31,365 nucleotides of DNA, taken from the IMG/VR virus record IMGVR_UViG_3300047311_000469, positions 1-31,365 of that record. The stretch is one strand, 5' to 3'. Position numbers and translations under genes: made by a program. Shown here in pieces: positions 1-7,262 of this stretch. Under the pieces are notes generated by a model. That model searched no databases. It was given only the letters and a program-made list of their open reading frames with translations, and was not told the DNA's origin. The first letter of the stretch is position 1; each line of letters opens with the position of its first letter. Source of the stretch: a virus.

Positions 1-300
1 CTCCTTACCCTTTTTCGTAATAAAGAGCTTGGTTTCGGCTCCCTTTTGGCGATTAACAATGCCGCGAGAAACCAGATCAGTTATTTCGTCCTGATCTTTT
101 GCGCTTGTTAATAGACTAATGTCGATGCTGTCGTTTCTATAGGACTCAACGACGATGCCCTCTTGGAACTTTGTTGTGTTCGCCATCTCCGAAATGTCGA
201 GGTCCAAGTCATAGATGTTCTGGTCAGAAGCAGAAGGATGAAAACATCCAGTTGCGAAAAGAAATGAACAAAGCACGAGCGATAAGGGTAGGAGTTTCAT
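1..300 (-). CDS. Predicted lipoprotein, cut by the left window edge
   Basis: Reading leftwards from an ATG at 298-300 the frame stays open for 100 codons to the window edge, so only the N-terminal part is visible. The first 19 residues form a lipoprotein-type signal: basic Lys-2, a Leu-rich core, then A-T-G-C with Cys-19 as the expected lipidated residue. The mature part is acidic and polar, with no domain I recognise. AGGAGA lies about a dozen bases upstream of the ATG, and the gene starts 22 bases after the beta-helix gene, so the two are probably co-transcribed. In this position, beyond the capsid genes, it could be a virion-associated, lysis or superinfection protein; this is inference. 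The C-terminus is unseen. Confidence 0.65.
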   Translation of the reverse strand, partial: MKLLPLSLVLCSFLFATGCFHPSASDQNIYDLDLDISEMANTTKFQEGIVVESYRNDSIDISLLTSAKDQDEITDLVSRGIVNRQKGAETKLFITKKGKE

Positions 301-322
301 TGGCTTGCAGCTTCTCCTGTTT

Positions 323-1633
323 TCATTGTGGATTTGCGATTCTGGCGCGCGAAACTCCGCCAGCGCAAGGCGTAGGCGTAACGGTTGGCGTTGGAGTATT
401 TGTCGGCGTTGCCGTAGCTGTGGCCGTAGCTGTGGCCGTTGGCGTTGGCGTCGGCGGTTCGAGCGCACCAAGGCTTTCAAACGCGGGCTTTCCTGCGTGA
501 AATCCTGGCGATGTGTAGATCAAATTATAATTGTTTCCAGCCGAGTTTACGTAATCCGAAGTCCCTGCCCCACTAGTGATGTCATTGTAGCTTGTAGCGG
601 TGATCCAATCGCCAGCGTTATTGTAAGTCGAGGCATTGTCGCGGAAACGATTGTTAGCTGTAAACGCTGCATTTGCTGTGCTAACCATGTCGATTCCGTC
701 ACCCGTATTGTCAGTGATCATATTGCCGATGATCGTGCCCAATGCTCCATTTCCTGTGTCTTCGTGAATTCCGTCAGCCGTATTGCTAACAATGGTGTTA
801 TACAGGACGCATGGCACCGTCCCGACATCGATAAAGTGGATTCCGTTTCCGCCAGACGTAAAAATAGTGTTCTTCACAAAGACTGGCGTAGCATTCGACG
901 CGAATATCCGTATGCCATCAGTTGGCCCGCCATTTATCCGATTGGCGACTATACGGGCGCCTGCTACCGCAGTTACTTGCACAGCGGCTGTTCCACCGGA
1001 AGCTCCAGACATTGTGATGTCACTATCGAACAAGACACATCGAGAACCGCTAAGGGTCAGACCAACCACGCTTCCAGTGTTACTATCCGTGACCGTGCAA
1101 GACTTCATCACGCTGTCTGAACCTAGATTAAATTGCGGGTTTGATGAGGCTCCTGAAAACTGAATCGTCTCGAATAAAATGAACGCGTTGCCTGATCCAG
1201 CCTCACGTCCACTTGTGTAACTAATCAGTGGCATGTTGGTAGTAATGAGCGGCCCATTACTGTTGGTGCGTCCAAGATAACCATCGCCAATCGTGCTGCT
1301 GTAGCCTCTGATAATGATGGGGCTGGTTACGGTTCCAGAATTAGTAAATGTATCAATACTGCTGGTTCTCGAATACGTGCCAGCCTTAACGTTCACCCTG
1401 TCGCCTGCCACTGCGTTAGTCAGCATCGTAGCCCATGAGCAAGGCGTCGCGGAATTGGTGCAGTTCGCCCATGTGTCCGTGCCTGTGGTTGTGACGTAAT
1501 GCTCGGTGATCGCGCCGAACGCATTGGAGCCGACCGACAAGATCAGGATTGCAGCAATGGCCAGATATGCGCGAAAGCCGCGTGACGCTGAAAGCGCTTT
1601 TACGCGGGTTTCAGGATCGTACTCGATTGTCAT
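323..1633 (-). CDS. Secreted or virion right-handed beta-helix protein with Thr/Pro/Ala-rich tail
   Basis: The 436-residue product has a hydrophobic N-terminal segment (about residues 20-42) ending in a signal-peptidase-like A-F-G-A. A repetitive Asn/Gly/Thr-rich region follows, containing a GDRVNVKAGTY motif and many short beta-strand repeats, typical of pectate-lyase-like parallel beta-helices. The C-terminus is a Pro-Thr/Ala-Thr linker and a short Cys-containing end. Such folds serve as phage tail spikes or depolymerases, or as cell-surface adhesins. The signal-like segment is unusual for a tail spike and would suit an exported lysogenic product. Codons 10-19 lie on a palindromic repeat element (1578-1607). 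It follows the capsid cement gene in the same direction. The start is the first ATG of the frame; no strong ribosome site is visible. Confidence 0.7.
   Translation of the reverse strand: MTIEYDPETRVKALSASRGFRAYLAIAAILILSVGSNAFGAITEHYVTTTGTDTWANCTNSATPCSWATMLTNAVAGDRVNVKAGTYSRTSSIDTFTNSGTVTSPIIIRGYSSTIGDGYLGRTNSNGPLITTNMPLISYTSGREAGSGNAFILFETIQFSGASSNPQFNLGSDSVMKSCTVTDSNTGSVVGLTLSGSRCVLFDSDITMSGASGGTAAVQVTAVAGARIVANRINGGPTDGIRIFASNATPVFVKNTIFTSGGNGIHFIDVGTVPCVLYNTIVSNTADGIHEDTGNGALGTIIGNMITDNTGDGIDMVSTANAAFTANNRFRDNASTYNNAGDWITATSYNDITSGAGTSDYVNSAGNNYNLIYTSPGFHAGKPAFESLGALEPPTPTPTATATATATATPTNTPTPTVTPTPCAGGVSRARIANPQ
1578..1607 (-). repeat. Dispersed palindromic element, copy inside the beta-helix gene
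   Basis: Thirty bases with terminal arms CCGCGT (1578-1583) and ACGCGG (1602-1607), TTTT beside the right arm, and an inner AGCGC/GCGCT-like stem. On the coding strand it reads CGC GTA AAA (Arg-Val-Lys), the same frame used by the other coding copies. It encodes part of the cytoplasmic N-terminus of the beta-helix protein, a tolerant position. Confidence 0.8.
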
Positions 1634-1666
1634 TCCGCTTGTGCGGAGCGTGTCACCGAAAAGTTT

Positions 1667-2089
1667 TTAGAACACGAAGGCCAGCGAGTAGCTGATCGCC
1701 GTGTTGTCGCCGCCGGCAGTCAGCACGGCCGCGTCCAGGCGCACGTAGCGCTTTAGGCCGATCGGAAGCTTGAACTGATAGGCGAACGCGGCAGCCCCGG
1801 AGGAGCTGACGCCAGTGATAACCTGCGCGGGCACGTCGGTCACTGCCGCGAAAGTGATGTTGTCCGCGCTGTCTTTGAGAGTCAGCGTGATCGTTTTTGC
1901 GTCCACCAACGAAGGCGTAGCAGGCACGGACATGAGAAGCTCAACGCCCGGGAAGTCGATTCTCCCTGGATCGTCGTTCCCGCTGTCGATGCTGGTTGTG
2001 AAGTTCGCCGCGGCCGCAGCCGGCAGCGCTTTCGTCACGATGAGGTTCGCGTCTTTGAGCGTTCGCGTGTTTTGGATTACTTGAGCCAT
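1667..2089 (-). CDS. Capsid cement/decoration protein, Bbp16-like
   Basis: This 140-residue protein lies directly downstream of the major capsid gene. ATG at 2087-2089 is chosen because AAGGA sits six bases upstream; the open frame extends further up, but only across the capsid gene. An Asp-Pro-Gly-Arg segment, a repeated beta-strand core with TLTLKDSADN, and a late GLKRYVRLDAAV stretch resemble the Bbp16 family of capsid cement proteins known from Bordetella phage BPP-1 relatives. Such proteins bind the outer capsid after expansion and stabilise it. The stop of the capsid gene is 7 bases away, so the two are likely translated together. The family call rests on remembered sequence pattern, not a search. 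Confidence 0.65.
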   Translation of the reverse strand: MAQVIQNTRTLKDANLIVTKALPAAAAANFTTSIDSGNDDPGRIDFPGVELLMSVPATPSLVDAKTITLTLKDSADNITFAAVTDVPAQVITGVSSSGAAAFAYQFKLPIGLKRYVRLDAAVLTAGGDNTAISYSLAFVF

Positions 2090-2096
2090 AGATTCC

Positions 2097-3092
2097 TTAT
2101 TGGTGCAGTCCCGCGCGCTCAGTCGTGAGCAGTGAGTCTGTGGGCTGGATCGCGACGCCGAGAATGTCCTCGGGCATGTCGGGCCACACGCCGGCAGGTC
2201 CGACGCCTTTGCCCGTTCCGGTGACGTACGTGGTCTGGCGGGATTTCTGCAGCATGTACAGTTGCGCCGCATTGATGAACCAGCGCCATTTCGATTTGTC
2301 CGCGCGAAGTGCCAGAGGCACCTTGCGCCAGAGCGCAGCAGCGACCGCGTCGCTGAGGCCGTGCGAAGATTCGTCCAAATTTTTGATTCGGTAATTGGCC
2401 TTCTGCCGTTCCACGACCAGTCCGAGGTAACTCAGGAAGTTGTTGGCGAACGCCATCAGCTTCTTGCTTGAGTCGTTAGGATCGGAAACTTGCTGCTTGA
2501 TCCATTGATCGCTCATCGTGAACCGGCCGCCGTTGCCGACGAACAGGTGAACGCCTTCGGGATTAACCGGGTTGTCGTCGAGATAGACCAGGTAGGCGCT
2601 GGAAGAGTCCGCGCCGGCGCTGCCGCCGCCGTCGAGCTCGTTGTTGTCCGTATCGACTTGCGTCGAGAGCCCCTTGAACCCGTCAGCTGCGATCGCTGCG
2701 CCGTACCAGATCTGGCTGCCGATGTTGATCACGCTGCCTTTGAGCGTTGCAACCGCTTCGTCAGTGAGAATGTCGCCAGTCTCAAGCTCCGGATTCTCGG
2801 CGCGCGCTGCAATCACGATGTCTTCGTTGATCTGCATTTGCGCATCGAAGATGCACATGGAGCCGGTGTCCCGACGCCATGCAGACTTCGTAAGGGAAAC
2901 GCCGGCGCCGGCTTTGCGGAACGCTCCGGTCGGCAACTCGGTGCGGGTGAGAGTGGTGTAGGTGATTCCCGATTTCGGGAACGCAGGAATCACGGAGAGT
3001 TCGGGCGCGTAGGTGAGAACGCCTTCGATCAGTGCGGAGACGCCAACCCCGCTGCGGGCGGCGAGGTCGAGAAGTGTGTAAGTTCCAGTCAT
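2097..3092 (-). CDS. Major capsid protein
   Basis: The 331-residue product has the size, position and N-terminus expected of a phage major capsid protein. The early DLAARSG...IEG region leads into ELSVIPAF and a TRTELPTGAFRKAG segment, a pattern seen in capsid subunits of the kind paired with Bbp16-like cement proteins. Acidic NPELETGDIL and SQIWYG segments also fit. It assembles the icosahedral shell on the scaffold. Gene order (portal, protease, scaffold, capsid, cement) supports the call strongly. It begins 6 bases after the stop of the scaffold-like gene; no clear ribosome site precedes its ATG, suggesting coupled translation. Confidence 0.8.
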   Translation of the reverse strand: MTGTYTLLDLAARSGVGVSALIEGVLTYAPELSVIPAFPKSGITYTTLTRTELPTGAFRKAGAGVSLTKSAWRRDTGSMCIFDAQMQINEDIVIAARAENPELETGDILTDEAVATLKGSVINIGSQIWYGAAIAADGFKGLSTQVDTDNNELDGGGSAGADSSSAYLVYLDDNPVNPEGVHLFVGNGGRFTMSDQWIKQQVSDPNDSSKKLMAFANNFLSYLGLVVERQKANYRIKNLDESSHGLSDAVAAALWRKVPLALRADKSKWRWFINAAQLYMLQKSRQTTYVTGTGKGVGPAGVWPDMPEDILGVAIQPTDSLLTTERAGLHQ

Positions 3093-3098
3093 AAAATT

Positions 3099-3641
3099 TT
3101 AGCTGTCCGTCGCGAGCGCGATTGGTTTCCAAAAAGCGCCGAGCCGCTGCCGCCAGGGCATCGATGCGTCGACTTTCTTTTCAGTTGTTTGGTCGCCGGT
3201 GTTGTGCGCTTTCGCAGGGAGCGCTGTGCCGGCGCGCGCAGCGATTTCTCGCGCTTTCACTTCGGCGGTTTCGTCGACAGTCTTGTGTTCGTCCTCGAGC
3301 TGTTTCACTCGGGCGTTTGAATTTTTCAGATCGCGTTGGGCCGTTTCGAGATTCGTTTTCAGCTCGTTCACGTCGACGACTTCGACGCCGACACTCACAG
3401 TCGCAGTCGGCGCGGCGGTCGCGGCAGGAGCGGGCTCGTCAGCTTTCGCTTTCTTGCCCTTCATGGGCATGTCCTTGCCGTCTTTGCCCTTGTTCTTGTC
3501 GTCCTCATCGGGCTCGGGCTTCGGAGCGGGCTTTAGCTGCTCTTCGAGCTCGGAAATTTTTGTGTCTTTGGTGTCGGCCTCGCCAGTGAGGCGAAGAATC
3601 TCGGACTGCGCGGTCTCGAGCTGATCTTTCAGTGTTGCCAT
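3099..3641 (-). CDS. Scaffold-like coiled-coil protein of the head module
   Basis: This 180-residue highly charged protein has two predicted coiled coils (about residues 1-36 and 90-135) separated by a Lys/Asp/Pro/Ala-rich low-complexity stretch. There is a short aromatic C-terminus with PWRQRLGAFWKP. Position between the head protease and the capsid gene, composition and length all fit an internal scaffold that guides procapsid assembly and is removed by the protease. ATG at 3639-3641 is preferred because GAAGG lies five bases upstream; an in-frame TTG at 3660-3662 would add seven residues. The C-terminal motif may bind the capsid subunit (inference). Confidence 0.65.
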   Translation of the reverse strand: MATLKDQLETAQSEILRLTGEADTKDTKISELEEQLKPAPKPEPDEDDKNKGKDGKDMPMKGKKAKADEPAPAATAAPTATVSVGVEVVDVNELKTNLETAQRDLKNSNARVKQLEDEHKTVDETAEVKAREIAARAGTALPAKAHNTGDQTTEKKVDASMPWRQRLGAFWKPIALATDS

Positions 3642-3663
3642 CGCCGCCTTCGGCGATGTCAAC

Positions 3664-3939
3664 TCACGGCGTCGGAGTCGGCGTCACTGTTGCCGTAGCG
3701 GTAGCAGTTACCGTGGCCGTAGCAGTGGGCGTGGCCGTCGCAGTAGAAGTCGGCGACGGCGTGACGATCACAGCAAAGACCACAACTGATTTGGTGCCGT
3801 CACCGTTGTCGTGGAGCCGGACCTGCACGTTGTTATTGGTCGCCGAATCGACCATCGATCGATCGAGGCCAATTGAATCGGATCCAAGCGCGGCGATTAC
3901 CAGCGCTGCAAAACTTACGAGCGTTAAAAGCAGTCTCAT
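3664..3939 (-). CDS. Small secreted protein with Thr/Ala/Pro-rich tail
   Basis: A 91-residue product with a clear Sec-type signal (basic residue 2, hydrophobic residues 3-18, A-L-G-S cleavage region). A short mature domain of about 38 residues follows, then a C-terminal tail of alternating Thr/Ala/Pro/Val. The tail matches in style the tail of the beta-helix protein some 2.3 kb downstream, which is notable for a gene sitting between head protease and scaffold. I do not recognise the mature domain. The tail is encoded by a 6-base-like microsatellite on the plus strand near 3690-3765, so its length may vary. It could be a moron gene acting in the host envelope (inference). Confidence 0.55.
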   Translation of the reverse strand: MRLLLTLVSFAALVIAALGSDSIGLDRSMVDSATNNNVQVRLHDNGDGTKSVVVFAVIVTPSPTSTATATPTATATVTATATATVTPTPTP

Positions 3940-3963
3940 ATTGCGGGAAACGGCGTGTCACCC

Positions 3964-3994
3964 CCGAGTAAAAGCCCTCGCGCCCTCCACTCGG
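3964..3994 (+). repeat. Dispersed palindromic element, variant arms
   Basis: Thirty-one bases with arms CCGAGT (3964-3969) and ACTCGG (3989-3994), AAAAG after the left arm and CC before the right arm. It is the same layout as the CCGCGT/ACGCGG elements, but both arms carry a matching change that keeps pairing. The interior holds two GCCCTC units rather than a good hairpin. It lies seven bases from the next copy (4001-4033), in opposite orientation, between the head protease and the small secreted protein. Confidence 0.6.
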
Positions 3995-4000
3995 CTTTAA

Positions 4001-4033
4001 CCGCGTGAATCGGCGCAGCCGATTTTTACGCGG
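4001..4033 (-). repeat. Dispersed palindromic element after the head protease gene
   Basis: Arms CCGCGT (4001-4006) and ACGCGG (4028-4033) enclose an inner hairpin ATCGGC-GCA-GCCGAT and a TTTT beside the right arm. The element abuts the stop codon of the S49 protease gene (4034-4036) exactly and is outside coding sequence. Confidence 0.8.
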
Positions 4034-4867
4034 TCAGAATGCGCGCGCGATCGCTTCGTCGAGCCCGACCACGATCTGATCAGCGAACCCGAGGCGGACC
4101 GCGTCGGCGCCGAGATATACCTGCGCTTCCATGTCGCTGCGTTGGATCTGCGGCCGCGCCATGCTCACTTCGTCGCGGAACATCGCGCCAATTTCGTCAA
4201 CGCGGTTCTGCAGGTAATCGCGCTCGTCATTGGAGAGCGGTTTCCACGGTGCGCCGGCGGTTTTGTATTTGCCGTCCTGGAAAGATTCCATCTTGAGTCC
4301 GAGCAACGACATCTGTACCGACTCATCCAGGAACGCAGCGTAACATCCGATCGAGCCGGCAGCGGAGCTCGGTGAAAGAAAAATTTGGTCTGTCATGCAG
4401 CCTAGCCAGTACGCGGCAGAGCAGCCGGTCGCGAAATACGTTGCCGTGTTCACGATGCTCGAGAGCATTTTAATTCGCATCGCAGTTTCAGGGACGCCCG
4501 GGAACGAGCCGCCTGGGGAATCAATGCTCAGCATGAGGTTGGCGATCCCTTTGTCTTTCGCGATGCGCCCAAGCGCGTTGTCCACGTCGTTGAGGTCGGT
4601 CGCTGAAAAACTGATGCGATCCATTCCCGACAGGTTCTTGTCGATGGGACCGTCGATGTGCACGATCGCTGTCGGCCCGCGGATCTCGAGCAGATCGTCC
4701 GTGCGCTTAACGGCGCGCTCCGGATCCATCTTTTGTACCCCGGGCGGAGTCTGCGGGATCTGGCCGCGCATCACTGCGAGCAGCGCCATTTCCAATCCGG
4801 CGCGGAATGAGGCTTCAACCAGGACAGGCTGGCAAAAGAGTTTCGTGAAAACTTTATCGTAACGCAT
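4034..4867 (-). CDS. S49-family head maturation protease
   Basis: The 277-residue protein matches the SppA/S49 serine peptidase family used by lambda-like phages to process scaffold and head proteins. Visible signature parts are IDSPGG near residues 115-120, a TGCSAAYWLG segment with probable nucleophile Ser-150, the AAGSIGC strand near 169-174, and GKYKTAG with probable general-base Lys-202, followed by PLSNDERDYLQ. Order portal - small protein - protease - scaffold - capsid is typical. The start ATG (4865-4867) lies within the end of the preceding gene (14-base overlap), implying coupled translation. A palindromic element sits immediately after its stop. Confidence 0.88.
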   Translation of the reverse strand: MRYDKVFTKLFCQPVLVEASFRAGLEMALLAVMRGQIPQTPPGVQKMDPERAVKRTDDLLEIRGPTAIVHIDGPIDKNLSGMDRISFSATDLNDVDNALGRIAKDKGIANLMLSIDSPGGSFPGVPETAMRIKMLSSIVNTATYFATGCSAAYWLGCMTDQIFLSPSSAAGSIGCYAAFLDESVQMSLLGLKMESFQDGKYKTAGAPWKPLSNDERDYLQNRVDEIGAMFRDEVSMARPQIQRSDMEAQVYLGADAVRLGFADQIVVGLDEAIARAF

Positions 4868-5198
4868 TGGTCTGTTTCCTCTCCCACTCGATGCGTTTGA
4901 GCTGGTTTTCCCATTGCCTCATCAGCCCGTCGTAACAGCGCTCCATCCTTTCGAGCTGGTGTGCGTTTTCGATCGAGCGCTCGACGTTTGGTTCGTCGTC
5001 GTCGTAGTGCAGATATGCCTCCTCGAGAGCGTGCAGCTGGGTCTCGCATAGGAGCCCGACCTGATCGAACCGTTCGACGTCGTCCCGGAACGACGCAAGC
5101 CGCGCGACGGCGCGAATAGCTTCAAGATCACGCCTCTCTTTTTCCGCGCGAAGACGTTTAATGTCATCGACGGCGGTGTTGGGTGTGATCGTAATCAT
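4854..5198 (-). CDS. Small charged helical protein between portal and protease
   Basis: This 114-residue acidic/basic helical protein starts at ATG 5196-5198, overlapping the portal stop as ATGA. A longer open frame upstream is only the shadow of the portal gene. A heptad-like region (about residues 10-40) and a C-terminal helix rich in Glu, Arg and Gln suggest a coiled coil. I do not recognise the family. In many lambda-like phages a small head-completion or connector protein lies near the portal, so an assembly role is plausible but unproven. Its last codons overlap the protease gene. Confidence 0.65.
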   Translation of the reverse strand: MITITPNTAVDDIKRLRAEKERRDLEAIRAVARLASFRDDVERFDQVGLLCETQLHALEEAYLHYDDDEPNVERSIENAHQLERMERCYDGLMRQWENQLKRIEWERKQTNALR

Positions 5199-6766
5199 GC
5201 TGCCTGTTTCAACTCGTCCCCGTTTTGATCGACTGCTGTCACCTCTGGGTTGGGATCGGCGCCGGGGCTGCCAACAGTCCCAGGTTTCGGCGCGCGCCAC
5301 AGCGGAAGGTTTTCTTTCAGCCGTTGCAGCCACTCGGGCGGAGCTCCCTGCGCTTCCGCCATTTTGATGAACTCGATGGGCTCGCGGATCCACTGCTTCA
5401 TCACGGCGCGGTAATTGAGGCCGCGCGCGTTGCAGTATTCCCTCATCGTGATCAGACCGTTGGCCAGTAGCTCGATCAGGATTTGGTTTTCTTTGCCGTT
5501 GTCGACTGTGACGCGCGGCGGAAGCTGCCAGGCAATTTTCATTGCCCAATTCGGATCCTTGCACTCGGTCAGCCGGCGAATCTTGATGCGGTGCGAGAGA
5601 TATCGGAACGCGATCGGCGTGTTAAAGCGATCGCATAGTCGGTCCCCAAGTATTTGGAAAAACAGATCAGCGCGCGCGAGAATGAAGCGCACGTTCGGGC
5701 CGTTCATCTTCGCGACGTTCCAGAAAAATTCTGGCGGAACGCCCCAGCTCAGACAGGCGTCACGCATCAGCAGATCTGTAATGAACGCTTCGACCAGAGG
5801 CGACGGCGATTGCGCGGTGATCAGCTTTGCGTCGCCTTCCAGGTCGTCGAGGTAAATGATTCCGCCGCCGGCGGTGGCGACCATCTTCTCGATCTGCGCG
5901 CTGTTGGGATCCGGTGCACCGGTGTCTGTCACGCCGGCCTGGCCGACTGCGCCGAACGCGCCTTTCCTGCGGCTTTTCTTTACGCCTTTGAGTGCGAGCG
6001 CGAGAAGCTGCTGCGCTTTGGCGCTGCGCGTCGCAAGTTTTTTGAGCTCGTGAATGTCGACGAGCGGATTAACGGCCTGCGCGAAATCGGTGATCCCGCG
6101 CGTTTGATTAACCGCGTGCGGCTTATACCAATGAATCATCTGCGCCGCAGGGATCGGTGCGTAATGCCCTAAAATGTCGCGCGTCCAGTACGCGGTGGCC
6201 TTGGAATTTTGATTGACCTCGACGCCGTCAAAGATCGGATTTGTGCCGACAACCAGCGGGACCGGTGAGCCGACTTCCTCGCTGTCATACAACTGAAAAC
6301 ACGGCTCTGGATTGCCGGGCGTGCCCCATTCAGGATTCTCGGTTTTCGCGCAGAAGAATTCGCCGCGGATCATGCGCTGCTCGATCGCGGTGGTCTGCGC
6401 TTCGTAGAAATTTCTGCGCCCGGAGAGATCGCAGCGATCGGGAGTCAGCGCGTAATTTTCAAAGTCTGCTTCGGCCGCGGTGTTCCATTCGATGTCCTCG
6501 CTGTCCAGTTGCAGCGAGACGCCTTTTCCGATCGTGTGCCGAGCGATGCCTGCGACGCCTTCTTTCACTACACCAAAATTTTGCCAGGCCCATTCCGCAT
6601 GATCGTTCAGAGCTTTGCGGGTGCGCCGGTTGATGTAGAAGCGCGAATCGGGCGGAATCAAAAACCGTAGATTCGATCGATCAAGAGAACCGTCGATTGC
6701 TTCGGCAAACGCGCGGCTGCCAAACCCCACCCACGAAAACGGCCACCAATTTTTTACAGCAGGCAT
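5195..6766 (-). CDS. Phage portal protein, lambda type
   Basis: The 523-residue product fits the lambda-family portal (phage_portal_2 type) in size and in pattern. After an N-terminal region comes HWYKP...QTRGITDFAQAVNPL, the stretch that in lambda portals contains the invariant RG motif. It is followed by the long helical stem (LMRDACLSWGVPPEFFW and NVRFILARADLFFQ) and a Gly/Pro-rich C-terminus. The portal forms the dodecameric ring at one capsid vertex, through which the terminase pumps DNA. It starts three bases after the stop of the small upstream gene. No strong ribosome site is visible. Confidence 0.88.
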   Translation of the reverse strand: MPAVKNWWPFSWVGFGSRAFAEAIDGSLDRSNLRFLIPPDSRFYINRRTRKALNDHAEWAWQNFGVVKEGVAGIARHTIGKGVSLQLDSEDIEWNTAAEADFENYALTPDRCDLSGRRNFYEAQTTAIEQRMIRGEFFCAKTENPEWGTPGNPEPCFQLYDSEEVGSPVPLVVGTNPIFDGVEVNQNSKATAYWTRDILGHYAPIPAAQMIHWYKPHAVNQTRGITDFAQAVNPLVDIHELKKLATRSAKAQQLLALALKGVKKSRRKGAFGAVGQAGVTDTGAPDPNSAQIEKMVATAGGGIIYLDDLEGDAKLITAQSPSPLVEAFITDLLMRDACLSWGVPPEFFWNVAKMNGPNVRFILARADLFFQILGDRLCDRFNTPIAFRYLSHRIKIRRLTECKDPNWAMKIAWQLPPRVTVDNGKENQILIELLANGLITMREYCNARGLNYRAVMKQWIREPIEFIKMAEAQGAPPEWLQRLKENLPLWRAPKPGTVGSPGADPNPEVTAVDQNGDELKQAA

Positions 6767-6769
6767 GGG

Positions 6770-7105
6770 CTAGTAGAGAAGTGGATCCAGCGGCAGCGAG
6801 TTGGGATTGCGCGTGTCGATGCGCGAGAAGTCTATGAACGTGACCGGCGAATCGCCGGCCTCGCCGTTGAAGGTTTTGATCGCCGAAACGACGGCCGAGA
6901 ATTGCTCTTCGTTGGTCATCGTGACCTGCCACTCGAATGTCTTTCCGATCGGGGAAGTGGTGATCAGCGTTTTGCCGTCGCCGGTGTTGATCTTTAGGAA
7001 CAGCGCATCGCGCAGCTGGACGAGAGGCTGCACGTCATTGATCTGCGTCGCGTAGTCGACCAGCGCCTGAGTGTATTCTGTGAGATTTAGCCTGAAGAGA
7101 CTCAT
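6770..7105 (-). CDS. Unknown protein between large terminase and portal
   Basis: An 111-residue protein with a helical N-terminus (EYTQALVDYATQI) and a beta-rich remainder ending in FIDFSRIDTRN. The slot between large terminase and portal often holds a head-tail connector (gpW in lambda), but this protein is longer than gpW and I see no convincing similarity. The start ATG (7103-7105) is preceded on the transcript by a small hairpin, CACTC-AGGC-GAGTG (7110-7123), which may shape initiation. The 157 bases between it and the terminase stop hold no other plausible gene, only this hairpin and a palindromic element. Confidence 0.65.
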   Translation of the reverse strand: MSLFRLNLTEYTQALVDYATQINDVQPLVQLRDALFLKINTGDGKTLITTSPIGKTFEWQVTMTNEEQFSAVVSAIKTFNGEAGDSPVTFIDFSRIDTRNPNSLPLDPLLY

Positions 7106-7224
7106 CTGGCACTCAGGCGAGTGTCAAAACGAAAGTGCTTTGACTTGGACGGCGCCGGAGTCTTACGACTGGCGCGCGGGAACGTATCCGACCGATCGCC
7201 CTGCGCGTTCAGTCGGGGTTAGGA

Positions 7225-7259
7225 CCGCGTGGTCCGGCAGCTGCCGGACTTTTACGCGG
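7225..7259 (-). repeat. Dispersed palindromic element after the large terminase gene
   Basis: Arms CCGCGT (7225-7230) and ACGCGG (7254-7259) enclose a perfect 18-base palindrome (GTCCGGCAG/CTGCCGGAC) followed by TTTT. It begins three bases beyond the terminase stop on the minus strand. The copy at 30303-30337 is its near-twin with two differences. Read on the plus strand it looks like an intrinsic terminator (GC hairpin plus TTTT), opposite to local transcription. Confidence 0.85.
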
Positions 7260-7262
7260 CCG

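Noticed and set aside
305-1120. Long plus-strand frames across the minus-strand modules
   Set aside because: They mirror real minus-strand genes, have Arg/Ser/His-rich shadow composition and no ribosome sites.
2090-2272. N-terminal extension of the capsid cement gene
   Set aside because: It lies wholly over the capsid gene in another frame, while ATG at 2087-2089 has a good ribosome site.
5199-5564. Upstream extension of the small gene after the portal
   Set aside because: It overlaps the portal in another frame; the ATGA junction at 5195-5198 gives the better start.
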